Shown here: piece after piece, positions 49,469 to 58,506 of the stretch
How the letters are laid out: each line of letters starts with the position of its first letter
Numbering within the stretch: the first letter of the stretch is position 1
Source: Deltaproteobacteria bacterium
GTDB lineage: Bacteria; Desulfobacterota; Desulfobacteria; Desulfobacterales; Desulfosalsimonadaceae
Direction of reading: 5' to 3'
Assembly: GCA_013151835.1 (NCBI GenBank)
Contig: JAADHK010000009.1
Coordinates: 1 to 62,541, forward strand
DNA length: 62,541 nt
Notes under the pieces: model-generated
What the model was told of the DNA's origin: nothing
What the model saw: the letters and a program-made list of their open reading frames with translations, nothing else
The model's database searches: none
Made by a program: the position numbers and the translations under genes

Positions 49469-50749
49469 ATGTACGATTTCATGCTGACCCCGGAAGCCCG
49501 GGAACTGAAAAAAGAAGTCAGGAATTTTGTACGCGAGGAGATTTCAAGTGATTTTCTTCGCAAAATGGACAAAAATGAAATTACATACCCCCGTGAATTC
49601 GTGGAAAAGCTAGCTGCAAAGGGACTTTTCGGGGTCCGTTTTCCCAAAAAATACGGAGGCCGCGAAATGAGTTGGGTGGCTGAAATGGCTGCCATCGAGG
49701 AGATAGGATGCCTTGGCATTGCGCTTGGATGCGCTCATGCCATGCCCTCAATCGTCGGCGAGGCCCTGAACACATTTGGAACTGAGGAACAAAAGGAAAA
49801 ATACCTAAAGCCGTATCTCCAAGGGAAACTGGTCGCAGCCGAGGCTCTTACCGAACCAAGGGGCGGGTCTGATTTTTTCGGGGCAATGACAAAGGCCGAT
49901 CTTCACGGAGACCATTTTATCCTGAACGGCGAAAAACGCTTTGTTGTCGGGGCCGAAGGCGCTGATTTTTTTATTGTTTATTGTCGTACAAACTTTGACG
50001 CTAATGCCCATAAGTACAGCAGACTCAGCCTGCTTTTAGTCGAGAGAAGCGAAGGGGTTTCCACGGATTACCTTTACGGCCTCATGGGTTGCCGGGGCGG
50101 AGGTACCGGCAGGCTCGTATTTCGTGATGTAAAGGTCCCAAAGGAAAACCTGATAGGTGAACTCCACGGAGGCGCTCTTTGTTTTAACAGAATGATGATC
50201 CCTGAGCGCCTGACCTCGGCCGGAGGTTGCCTGGGCGTGTGGGGGTCGCTTGATCTCGCGGTTCGGTATTCAAACCGCCGCAGGGCCTTTGGAAAGGAAA
50301 TCCGCAAATATCAGGGAGTCAGCTTCAAGGTGGCCGATGCCATAACCCGGCTTGATGCAGCCCGGGCCATCACCTACATGGCCGCAAGGGCGGTTGATGA
50401 AAATTACACCAATATGCGTCGTCTCGTCAGCGAGGCAAAGAGTTTTTCTACAAAAGCAGCATGGGATGTCGTCAACCTGGCCATGCAGATCATGGGAGGC
50501 ATTGGCTACACCGAAGTATACCCCATAGAACGCTCCCTGCGCGATACCCGCCTTAGCATGATCTGGACCGGCACCACGGAAATTATGAACCTGATGATAC
50601 AGCATGAATACTACAACGAGATATTAAATGAAAGCTATGACCGCAGGAAAATGGAAGATGATGCCATGAGCCCCGATGAATCCGAAAGATGTTTTACGGA
50701 CGACGACATGATGAGGATCCACGACGAAGGCAAGGCTGGTGGTGATTGA
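49469..50749 (+). CDS. Acyl-CoA dehydrogenase
   Basis: A 426-residue flavoprotein dehydrogenase of standard length. Middle-domain AEALTEPRGGSDFFGAMTK and VVGAEGADFFIVY contact FAD. The C-terminal helical domain has YTEVYPIERSLRDTRLSMIW followed by TGTTEIMN, with the catalytic Glu in GTTEI. The ATG follows AGGAGGG. A TetR gene and a flavin oxidoreductase follow on the same strand. The substrate chain cannot be read from sequence. Confidence 0.93.
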   Translation: MYDFMLTPEARELKKEVRNFVREEISSDFLRKMDKNEITYPREFVEKLAAKGLFGVRFPKKYGGREMSWVAEMAAIEEIGCLGIALGCAHAMPSIVGEALNTFGTEEQKEKYLKPYLQGKLVAAEALTEPRGGSDFFGAMTKADLHGDHFILNGEKRFVVGAEGADFFIVYCRTNFDANAHKYSRLSLLLVERSEGVSTDYLYGLMGCRGGGTGRLVFRDVKVPKENLIGELHGGALCFNRMMIPERLTSAGGCLGVWGSLDLAVRYSNRRRAFGKEIRKYQGVSFKVADAITRLDAARAITYMAARAVDENYTNMRRLVSEAKSFSTKAAWDVVNLAMQIMGGIGYTEVYPIERSLRDTRLSMIWTGTTEIMNLMIQHEYYNEILNESYDRRKMEDDAMSPDESERCFTDDDMMRIHDEGKAGGD

Positions 50750-50862
50750 CGGACTCGTAAAGTCCATCTGTGGCGTTGCGCGAGATGAAAAAGAACTGCC
50801 ATACAAGAAGTACGCCTCCGCCCTTTCTCGGGTCGTGCGTCTCAACTCAATATGGAGGAATT

Positions 50863-51492
50863 GTGGTCACCCCAACATTTGCCACCCTGAAGGAGGAAGA
50901 AAAGGATGCGCGCCGCAGGCTTATTCTGGATACTGCGCGTAAACTTTTTTCCAAAAAAGACTTCCGGAGCGTCACGGTGCGGCAAATCGCCGGGACCGCC
51001 GGTGTCAGCATCGGGACAATCTATAATTATTATGAAAATATCGATGATCTTTTTCTCGATATTTTCATTAAAAGCGGCGAGGAGGTAACACGTCTTCTGG
51101 ATGAAAAAACCGGAAGGATGCCTCAAACTTCCCTTGTGCCCATGTGCGAGGCGTATATTTCCTTTTTAAACGAAAACATGACGTTTTTCAAGATGATGGG
51201 TCACTTCATGTTAAACGGAGGCCTTTCATCCGAGGCTTCGGGAAAGCTGAACCAGATCATGCGGCCGATTATGGACCGGATCGAAAACATTCTTATTGCC
51301 GTCGGGGTATCCAGCGAAACACGGCTTACCGCCCATGCTCTTTTTTCTGCTTTAAACGGTATAATGGTGAGCTATGCAAAATATCCGGGCCGGACGCCCG
51401 GGGAAATCAGCCTGCATACACTTCGATTGTCTAACATTATCGCTAAGGTCTTTGAATCAAATAAGAACATGAATCATAGCTTTAACAATTAA
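50863..51492 (+). CDS. TetR-family regulator
   Basis: A 209-residue repressor. RRRLILDTARKLFSKKDFRS then VTVRQIAGTAGVSIGTIYNY is a clean TetR DNA-binding domain. I place the start at GTG (50863) four bases after GGAGG, giving VTPTFATLKEEEKDARRR; a longer frame to 50770 is mostly noncoding-looking. It is likely the regulator of the acyl-CoA dehydrogenase and flavin oxidoreductase genes that flank it, through the palindrome at 49375. Confidence 0.85.
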   Translation: MVTPTFATLKEEEKDARRRLILDTARKLFSKKDFRSVTVRQIAGTAGVSIGTIYNYYENIDDLFLDIFIKSGEEVTRLLDEKTGRMPQTSLVPMCEAYISFLNENMTFFKMMGHFMLNGGLSSEASGKLNQIMRPIMDRIENILIAVGVSSETRLTAHALFSALNGIMVSYAKYPGRTPGEISLHTLRLSNIIAKVFESNKNMNHSFNN

Positions 51493-51525
51493 GCAGAACT
51501 TATTATTATAAAAGGAGAAAAAACT

Positions 51526-52491
51526 TTGCTTAAAACAAAAATAACCCAATTATTTGATATCAAATACCCGATCATAGGCGGAGCCATGATGTGGATTTCA
51601 AGAGCAGAATACGTGGCGGCCATGAGCGAGGCAGGAGGGATGGGAATACTCGCATCGGCTAATTACAAGTCTAAAGAATCCTTTGCAAATGCGATTGCAA
51701 AGATGAAAGAGCTTACTTCCCTGCCTTTTGGGGTAAACATCAATCTTTTTCCGGCAATGACCCAGATCGACAATACCGAATACATAGATGTGATGGCCGA
51801 TTTTGGGCTCAAAATTGTTGAGACTTCAGGACACCACGCACCTGAAGCCCTGGTGGGCCGGTTCAAGGAGCTTGGCATGACCTGGATTCACAAATGCGTT
51901 GGGGTCAAATATGCGAAAAAGGTCGTGGCAATGGGCGCTGACGTGGTTACCGTGGTCGGATATGAAAACGGGGGAGCCACCGGAAAACTGGACATAGGGA
52001 CTATGGTTCTGGTTCCCGTTGTCGTTGACGCGGTTAACGTGCCTGTAATCGGCGGGGGCGGCATATCGGACGGACGCGGCATTGCCGCCGTCCTTTCTCT
52101 GGGCGCACAGGGAGTTATCATGGGAACCCGGCTTCTGGCAACAAAAGAGGCCCCCATTCATGATGATATTAAAAAGTCGCTTGTAAACGCAAACGAGCTT
52201 GACACCATGCTGATTATGCGGTCCATTAACGCCACCCATCGTGTCCTGGCAAATGATGCGGCCCGCAACTGCCTTTCGCTCGAGGAAAAAAACGCCGAAT
52301 TCATGGAAATCTATGAGGTGATCAAAGGCGAAAACGCCAGGGAAATGTATGAGGAAGGCGATATAAATAAAGGGATTCTTGCCTGCGGACAGGGAATCGG
52401 ACTTGTTCATGATATTCCTTCGCTCAAGGAATTATTTGACCGAATGGCCGCCGGGGCCGAAAAGATAATATCCGGATTGGCCCAGACATGA
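51526..52491 (+). CDS. NAD(P)H-dependent flavin oxidoreductase (nitronate monooxygenase/FabK-like)
   Basis: A 321-residue TIM-barrel flavoprotein. FDIKYPIIGGAMMWISRAEY, GGMGILASANYKS, GYENGGATGK and the phosphate-binding VIGGGGISDGRG with LGAQGVIMGTR are family motifs. The start is TTG at 51526, preceded by AAGGAG. It belongs to the group that includes 2-nitropropane dioxygenase, enoyl-ACP reductase FabK and anaerobic enoyl reductases; placed after an acyl-CoA dehydrogenase, a lipid-related reduction is plausible. Confidence 0.88.
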   Translation: MLKTKITQLFDIKYPIIGGAMMWISRAEYVAAMSEAGGMGILASANYKSKESFANAIAKMKELTSLPFGVNINLFPAMTQIDNTEYIDVMADFGLKIVETSGHHAPEALVGRFKELGMTWIHKCVGVKYAKKVVAMGADVVTVVGYENGGATGKLDIGTMVLVPVVVDAVNVPVIGGGGISDGRGIAAVLSLGAQGVIMGTRLLATKEAPIHDDIKKSLVNANELDTMLIMRSINATHRVLANDAARNCLSLEEKNAEFMEIYEVIKGENAREMYEEGDINKGILACGQGIGLVHDIPSLKELFDRMAAGAEKIISGLAQT

Positions 52492-52620
52492 TCCGGACAT
52501 GACGGGACTTTGATGATCTCATGTATCCGTTCACGGCTGGTTTTTTCCCGCCTTGACCGTGACAGGGCATACCTATATGATAAAAGGGCATGATCCACAT
52601 GAAACAGGATCGAAAAAACC

Positions 52621-53574
52621 ATGAAAAAACACCGAGCCCTCTTTATTTTCTTTCTACTCTGCCTTGTGACGGCATTCTCCGCCTCCGGGTGCCGGCGGGA
52701 AGGACACCCATTGCTGCGGCCCCTGATACATCCCTTGAAGGAGAAGCCTGTCATTGCCTTGCCTGAAGGCCAAGAGGCCCTTGCACGGCTTACGGAAAAA
52801 TCCGGCTCCCTGGGGATGGAACTTGCAAGACTGCCGGAACTCTCCTGTGCTATGACCATCGGCACGGCTACGGCCCTAAAAAGACTGGCACGCGCTTACC
52901 GGGCCGACCCGCCTGCGTTTAACCACGCTTTTAAGCGGATGAAGGCAGTTGGCCTGCAAAAAAACCGTAAATACTGCACGCCCTTGCAGGCCCTTTTATG
53001 GGCCGCAGAAAAAACAGACGGCAAATCATTGAAACTGCTTATCAGAACCTACCGCCTGAAAACACTCCTTAACCTTTCTTGGGATTTCAATGAAAAAAAG
53101 AGGTGGAAAGATTTTAACATTGTAACCGACAGGCTGAACTCGCCGGAACTGGTGGACTTTTATGAGAAAAAATTTTTCCGCTATCAGATCGACCGGATTG
53201 ATGCAGCACAGCCACCAAAACGGCTTTTTAAAACCCGGCAAGGGGACTGCGAGGATTACGCAATCTTTGCCGCCCTCTGCCTTGAACAGGCGGGCTATTG
53301 CACCCGGGTGCTGAATACCTGGTGGGGCCACGGGCTCATGGGCCACATTGTCTGCGTATATGAACAGGACTGTCGGCTATGGGTGCTCGACCGGGCTCCC
53401 GTCTCCGGAGTCATGCCTGGAATCAGCGGCCCCTATGATTCATACCTTAAGATTGGCGAGACAATCGCCTTAGAGTCCGGAGGCGGGCCCATGGCAAAAT
53501 ATATCTGGGTATATGAATGGAAGGATTTTCTTACAAGGTACCGGCATTTTCCGTTGGGCGAATCGCTGATATAA
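52621..53574 (+). CDS. Transglutaminase-like lipoprotein
   Basis: A 317-residue lipoprotein with lipobox SASGC (Cys24). The C-terminal half has the papain-like transglutaminase triad: Cys210 in RQGDCEDYAIFAALCLE, His242 in MGHIVCVYE and Asp257 in LWVLDRAP. Such bacterial domains usually act as peptidases on cell-surface proteins. It stands alone, convergent with purQ. The middle region (residues 60-200) is helical with no assigned domain. Confidence 0.8.
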   Translation: MKKHRALFIFFLLCLVTAFSASGCRREGHPLLRPLIHPLKEKPVIALPEGQEALARLTEKSGSLGMELARLPELSCAMTIGTATALKRLARAYRADPPAFNHAFKRMKAVGLQKNRKYCTPLQALLWAAEKTDGKSLKLLIRTYRLKTLLNLSWDFNEKKRWKDFNIVTDRLNSPELVDFYEKKFFRYQIDRIDAAQPPKRLFKTRQGDCEDYAIFAALCLEQAGYCTRVLNTWWGHGLMGHIVCVYEQDCRLWVLDRAPVSGVMPGISGPYDSYLKIGETIALESGGGPMAKYIWVYEWKDFLTRYRHFPLGESLI

Positions 53575-53582
53575 GGCGCTTT

Positions 53583-54389
53583 CTATCGCCCCTGCAACCA
53601 TTTCACGGCGTTTTCAAAAATACTGATCCCGGTTTGTGAAAAACCGGCGTTTTCCTGCCTGTTCGCCTTTTTTCTGCACCAGTCCGGATGGTTGGTCGGA
53701 TGGTTGAAGCCCTCGGGATGGGGCATGAGCCCGAAAATCCGTCCACTAGGATCGCAGATTCCGGCTATATCATTTATGGAGCCGTTGGGATTTTCCGGAA
53801 ATTTGCCTGCCGCAGATGAGCCATCGGCAAGGGCGTAACGGCATACGACTTGATTTTCTTCCTCAAGCCGATTAATAACTGCGTCATCGGCCGCAAGCTT
53901 CCCTTCCCCATGTCGAACCGGAAGCTCGATGGCATCCATACCCTGGGTAAAAACGCATGGAGAATCGGGATTTACGGCGAGATTTACCCATTGATCCACA
54001 AAATTTCCGGAGTCGTTGTAAGTAAGCGCGAGCCTTCGGCTGGTGTAATTCCCGTCAAACCCGGGCAGAAGGCCCATGTTCACGATGGTCTGAAACCCGT
54101 TGCAGATGCCTAAGATCAGATTTCCATCTTCGACAAACCTTAAAATCCGGTCTCCCGCGTTCTTTTTCATGCGCACGGCCTGGATCACTCCGGCCCCGTG
54201 GTCGTCGCCCCAGGAAAACCCGCCCGTAAAGACCATGATCGAATATTCATCCAGGGGAAAGCCGGGCCGGATCACGTCGTTGATATGGACCCGGTCCGCT
54301 ATAGCTCCCGCAAGCTCGCAGGCATATGCGGTTTCAATATCGCAATTAAGGCCATAACCGGTAAGGACCAGCGCCTTCAGCTCTTTCAT
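53583..54389 (-). CDS. purQ: Phosphoribosylformylglycinamidine synthase, glutaminase subunit PurQ
   Basis: A 268-residue class I glutamine amidotransferase. The nucleophile Cys is in GNLILGICNGFQTIVN, the oxyanion segment is FTGGFSWGDDHGAG, and the His-x-Glu is in GLMPHPEGFNHPTNHPDW. It feeds ammonia to PurL in step four of purine synthesis. It starts inside the purL stop codon (ATGA), so the two subunits are translationally coupled. An upstream in-frame ATG (54416) is unlikely. Confidence 0.94.
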   Translation of the reverse strand: MKELKALVLTGYGLNCDIETAYACELAGAIADRVHINDVIRPGFPLDEYSIMVFTGGFSWGDDHGAGVIQAVRMKKNAGDRILRFVEDGNLILGICNGFQTIVNMGLLPGFDGNYTSRRLALTYNDSGNFVDQWVNLAVNPDSPCVFTQGMDAIELPVRHGEGKLAADDAVINRLEEENQVVCRYALADGSSAAGKFPENPNGSINDIAGICDPSGRIFGLMPHPEGFNHPTNHPDWCRKKANRQENAGFSQTGISIFENAVKWLQGR

Positions 54390-57382
54390 ATCAGCCCTCC
54401 AAAGGGTTTTTTCCACGCCTGTTTGAGCTCGGCCATTTCAACCGAGCAAAGGCTTTTACCGCCGATACCGGTTATATCCAACACCGGCAACTCCGTTACC
54501 CTGCCGATACAGGCAGTGGCGGTATCCGCAAGCAACTCCTCGAACCGGGCGGCGTTTTCATGCGCCACGCTTACGATAAACCTGCCCGCGCTCTCTGAAA
54601 ACAGGAGATGATCATTTGATAGTCCTGTGGATGCCGGGACCTTTTCAAGATCGACTGCCATGCCGAGGCCCCCGGCCATGGCTGACATGGCCAGGTGAAC
54701 CCCAAGCCCGCCCCGGTATATCCCGCGAATCGAGGCCGTCAGTCCCTCCCGGACCGCAGTAGCAAGCTTATTGTATGCGGCAAAGAAAATATCAGGGACG
54801 ACCATGGGAACATTTGCGCCGATATACCCGAACCGGTCATAATATTCCGAGCCGCCTAGTTCGTCTTTTGTCTCCCCTATGACATAGACAAGGTCTCCCG
54901 ATTTTTTTACATCCATTGTAATGCATTTGTTTACATCCTTAATCACGCCAGTAGCTGAAAACTGAAGCGTCTCCAGGGCGGATATTCCGTGTCTTTCTCC
55001 GTAAGGCCCGGGAAGGTGGCCATCCACGTACATGGAATCCTTTCCTGACAAAAGCGGAATCTTATATGCCATGCACAAATCATAAAGTGCGCGGCAGGAA
55101 CGGACGAGCTGGGCTGCCTTGAACTTTCCGTCCGGGTTTGATTTTTCGTCATAAACAATGCTCGGCCAACAGAAATTGTCCACCCCGCCGATGTGGTCAG
55201 GATCACCGCCCACGGCAATGAGCCTGCGTACGGCTTCGTCGATCGTGCAGGCGGTCATGTGATACGCATCAATGGCCGAATAAAAGGGGATTGCGGCCTG
55301 GGAAAATACAAGGCCGCAGCTGGAGCCAAGGACAGGCCGGATAACCGCAGCATCGGAATTGACATCCCTGTCCTTTCCCACCAGGGGTTTTATGACGCTC
55401 CCGCCCTGGACCTCGTGATCGTATTGCCGCGTGATCCATTGTCTTGAACAGATGTTGGGACGGCCCATCATATCAATAAGCAGGGATCTGTAATCATTTG
55501 GTGACGAAAGAACCGGCTCGCTTAGCCCCCGCAGCTCGGGCGGGACCCACTCGGCGACAAATTCCCATTGGGGAAAACCGTGTGTCAAAAGATCGATATC
55601 AACATAGGCGCAGGTTTTTTTATCATAGGTGATATGTAGCTTGCCGGTATCGGTATATTTGCCAATCACCGTGCTTAAAACCGCATGCTTTTCCGAAAGC
55701 GCCATGAAACGATCGAGATGTTCGGGGCGCACCGCGACGGTCATCCGTTCCTGGGATTCGGAAATCCAGATTTCCCACTGATCCAGCCCCTCGTATTTCA
55801 GGGGGACCTTATCAAGCCATACCTCGCATCCGTTTGAAAACCGGGCCGACTCTCCTACTGAAGATGACAGCCCGCCTCCGCCATTATCCGTAATAAAGGC
55901 GATATACCCCTTGTCACGGGCCTCAAGCAGAAAATCGTGCATCTTCTTCTGGGTATATGGGTCCCCTATCTGCACATGGCCCGCAGGCGTGTTTTCCGAA
56001 AATATCTCGGATGATGCCGTAACCCCGTGGATACCGTCCTTTCCCACCCGACCGCCGCACATGACGATGAGTTCACCCGGTTTTGTAACCTTTTGTTCGG
56101 ATGGCTCACCGGCTATACGGGCCGGCATGATACCGAGCGCCGTTACAAATACCAGGCACTTTCCCATATAGCCGTCGTGAAAGATCACCTGGCCGAAGGG
56201 GGTAGGCACCCCGCTCTTGTTGCCGCCGTCCCGTACCCCTTCGATGACGCCGTCTAAAAGCCTGCGGGGATGAAGCCGGGGTGAAAGTTCGCCGCTGTAA
56301 TCCCTGAACCCGGTGCAGAAACCGTATGCACCCATGACAAGGCGCGCGCCCTTGCCGGTGCCCAAAGGATCGCGATAAACCCCGACAATACCGGTTATGG
56401 ACCCGCCGTATGCCTCCATGTTTGAAGGAGAGTTATGGGTCTCACCGGTTATCACGTAATAATTGTCAGCGTCAAACTTCCCTACCCCGGCGTTGTCCCA
56501 CAGGACCGAAACCACCCAGTCCTTTTGTTTTTGAAGTTCAAGGGTCGGAGCCTCGATAAATGTCTTAAAGAGGTTGTCAAAAACCCGGGTTTCCCCGGTT
56601 TCGATATCCTTATAGTTAAAGAGTCCCCTGAAGGTGTTGTGATTGCAATGATCGCTCCTCCCCTGTGAGATATATTCCAGCTCAACGTCCGTGGGGTGGC
56701 AAAGCCCGATGCGTTCACGCTCGGCCATGACTTTCGGGGCGATAAAATAGGACCGTATCACCGGAATGTCTCTGGGGTTTAAGGCCAGATTCCGTTCATA
56801 GCTGACATCTTGCAGAGTTTCGTCGCTTTTAACGTCAATCACGGAAACGGTCGGCACATGATCAAGCCGCACTGCGGGTATTATCATGCCCACCCCGACG
56901 GCAGGGTCCCATTCGGCCCTTGAGTAGACCCTCACCTGCTGGATAATATCATTATGCAAAAGTTCGCGCGCTACCGTTAAAGCCTCCTCTCGCGTCATGG
57001 AAGATGAGCTGATACAATAGCGCCTTGAGGTGTAAACGGCCATGCCGGCCGCAAGCCGCATTCCAAGCACATCTTCGATGGCTTCCACTGCGGTGGCTCC
57101 GGGATTGTCCTTTACACCCGGCCGGTATCCCACCCAGATGCACCAGTCAAAATCTATTGACAGGGGAGCCCAGGACGAAAGCTGAATCACCGGGTTGGTA
57201 AATATCTGCCCGCGAATGATCTCCAGTTGATCGGCGGTAAACTCCGCGTCCATGGTAAGAATGGAGACGCACCGGGCATCGTCAATCCTTATGCCGAAAT
57301 AGTCGTCCGCCTTTCTAACAACGGCTTTCCCCTCGGCATCTAACAATCCAGGTTTTAACGCAATCTCTAGTCTGTGCGGCAT
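54386..57382 (-). CDS. purL: Phosphoribosylformylglycinamidine synthase, PurS-PurL fused subunit
   Basis: A 998-residue synthetase subunit. The first part begins RLEIALKPGLLDAEGKAVVR, which looks like PurS, and about 150 further residues precede the PurL core. Core motifs: SDHCNHNTFRG, TGETHNSPSNMEAYGG, GIHGVTASSEIFSENTPAGH and FSESAGRFIVSV. Separate PurL of the Bacillus type is about 740 residues, while the large single-chain form is about 1300; this intermediate form has PurS fused and PurQ separate. It is followed at once by purQ. Confidence 0.93.
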   Translation of the reverse strand: MPHRLEIALKPGLLDAEGKAVVRKADDYFGIRIDDARCVSILTMDAEFTADQLEIIRGQIFTNPVIQLSSWAPLSIDFDWCIWVGYRPGVKDNPGATAVEAIEDVLGMRLAAGMAVYTSRRYCISSSSMTREEALTVARELLHNDIIQQVRVYSRAEWDPAVGVGMIIPAVRLDHVPTVSVIDVKSDETLQDVSYERNLALNPRDIPVIRSYFIAPKVMAERERIGLCHPTDVELEYISQGRSDHCNHNTFRGLFNYKDIETGETRVFDNLFKTFIEAPTLELQKQKDWVVSVLWDNAGVGKFDADNYYVITGETHNSPSNMEAYGGSITGIVGVYRDPLGTGKGARLVMGAYGFCTGFRDYSGELSPRLHPRRLLDGVIEGVRDGGNKSGVPTPFGQVIFHDGYMGKCLVFVTALGIMPARIAGEPSEQKVTKPGELIVMCGGRVGKDGIHGVTASSEIFSENTPAGHVQIGDPYTQKKMHDFLLEARDKGYIAFITDNGGGGLSSSVGESARFSNGCEVWLDKVPLKYEGLDQWEIWISESQERMTVAVRPEHLDRFMALSEKHAVLSTVIGKYTDTGKLHITYDKKTCAYVDIDLLTHGFPQWEFVAEWVPPELRGLSEPVLSSPNDYRSLLIDMMGRPNICSRQWITRQYDHEVQGGSVIKPLVGKDRDVNSDAAVIRPVLGSSCGLVFSQAAIPFYSAIDAYHMTACTIDEAVRRLIAVGGDPDHIGGVDNFCWPSIVYDEKSNPDGKFKAAQLVRSCRALYDLCMAYKIPLLSGKDSMYVDGHLPGPYGERHGISALETLQFSATGVIKDVNKCITMDVKKSGDLVYVIGETKDELGGSEYYDRFGYIGANVPMVVPDIFFAAYNKLATAVREGLTASIRGIYRGGLGVHLAMSAMAGGLGMAVDLEKVPASTGLSNDHLLFSESAGRFIVSVAHENAARFEELLADTATACIGRVTELPVLDITGIGGKSLCSVEMAELKQAWKKPFGGLI

Positions 57383-57399
57383 ATCGGTTTCCGGTTGTC

Positions 57400-57410
57400 G
57401 GTTGACGGTT
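57400..57410 (+). repeat. GGTTGACGGTT, isolated copy
   Basis: An eleven-base exact copy of the motif clustered at 35233-35295. It lies just upstream of purL, between purL and rseP. Confidence 0.6.
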
Positions 57411-57433
57411 AAAAGATTAATGAACCTATTTGT

Positions 57434-58501
57434 CTATCCTCCACCCACCACCCTCATGATATCATTATAAAACACCATCACCATAAGCATGATCAATATG
57501 GCCAGGCCGACCTGCTGGGCCTTTTCCCGAACCCCCATGTTAACCGGCCTGCCGGTGAAGCCTTCGATGGCGAAAAAAAGTATATGGCCACCGTCCAATA
57601 CCGGGATGGGAAGGAGATTTAAGATACCGAGATTGACGCTCACAAGGGCGATGAAGGCAAGCAGATGGATTGCACCCGCCTCGACCTGGGCTCCGGCCAT
57701 CTGTGCGATCATGATCGGTCCGCCCAGGTTCTTTACGGAAACAATGCCCTGGACAATCTTGACAATGCTTAAAATTGTAAGTTTTATGATGAGCCAGGTA
57801 CGGGAAAGGCTTTCAATCAGGGCTGAAAACGGATTTAAAGGCCGCGACTCGGTCATGCCGGCGGCGGAGACACCGATTACATACCTGTCATGTGCCTGCC
57901 CGAACAAATCCGGTAGGCTGGCCTTTTCAGGCGTAACCACAAGCGTCTGCCTGTTGTTTTTCCGTAAAATCACTATGGATAAGGGTTTGCCCTTGCTTCC
58001 GGAGATGATGTCCGACATCTCGGACCACGCACTTATGGTCCGGCCGTTTAAGGAAACGATGGTATCTTCGGGTAAAATGCCGGCCTTTTGGGCGGGGGAA
58101 CCAGCCCTTATCTCTCCGACCATGGGTTTTACGATAATTATGCCGGAAAGCGAAAAAATGAAAAAAAAGATGACAATGGCAAGCAAAAAATTAAAACACG
58201 GCCCTGCAGCAACAATCAGGCTCTTTTGCAGGAGCGGCTTATGGGTAAAGGAATACTTGAGATCGGATGCATGGACTTCTTCATCGGGGTCCTCACCCAG
58301 AAGCTTCACGTATCCACCCAGGGGGAAGGCCGAGATCATGTACTCGGTCCGGCCAACCGTCTTTCCAATGATTTTAGGACCGAAGCCCAGGGAAAATTTT
58401 TCGACTCCCACATTAAATGCCCGGGCCACTAAAAAATGCCCCAGCTCATGGAAAAAAATGAGCACACCGAGTACTATAACCAGGCCTATGACCATATCCA
58501 T
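57434..58501 (-). CDS. rseP: Intramembrane site-2 protease RseP
   Basis: A 355-residue zinc metalloprotease. HELGHFLVAR at residues about 18-27 holds the HExxH site, and LNLLPIPVLDGGH the third ligand. One PDZ domain lies between (residues about 125-200, with GSPAQKAGILPEDTIVSLNG). It has one PDZ copy, not the two of E. coli RseP. It follows dxr after five bases in the usual cdsA-dxr-rseP order. It would cleave anti-sigma factors or signal-peptide remnants. Confidence 0.94.
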   Translation of the reverse strand: MDMVIGLVIVLGVLIFFHELGHFLVARAFNVGVEKFSLGFGPKIIGKTVGRTEYMISAFPLGGYVKLLGEDPDEEVHASDLKYSFTHKPLLQKSLIVAAGPCFNFLLAIVIFFFIFSLSGIIIVKPMVGEIRAGSPAQKAGILPEDTIVSLNGRTISAWSEMSDIISGSKGKPLSIVILRKNNRQTLVVTPEKASLPDLFGQAHDRYVIGVSAAGMTESRPLNPFSALIESLSRTWLIIKLTILSIVKIVQGIVSVKNLGGPIMIAQMAGAQVEAGAIHLLAFIALVSVNLGILNLLPIPVLDGGHILFFAIEGFTGRPVNMGVREKAQQVGLAILIMLMVMVFYNDIMRVVGGG

Positions 58502-58506
58502 TCTGT

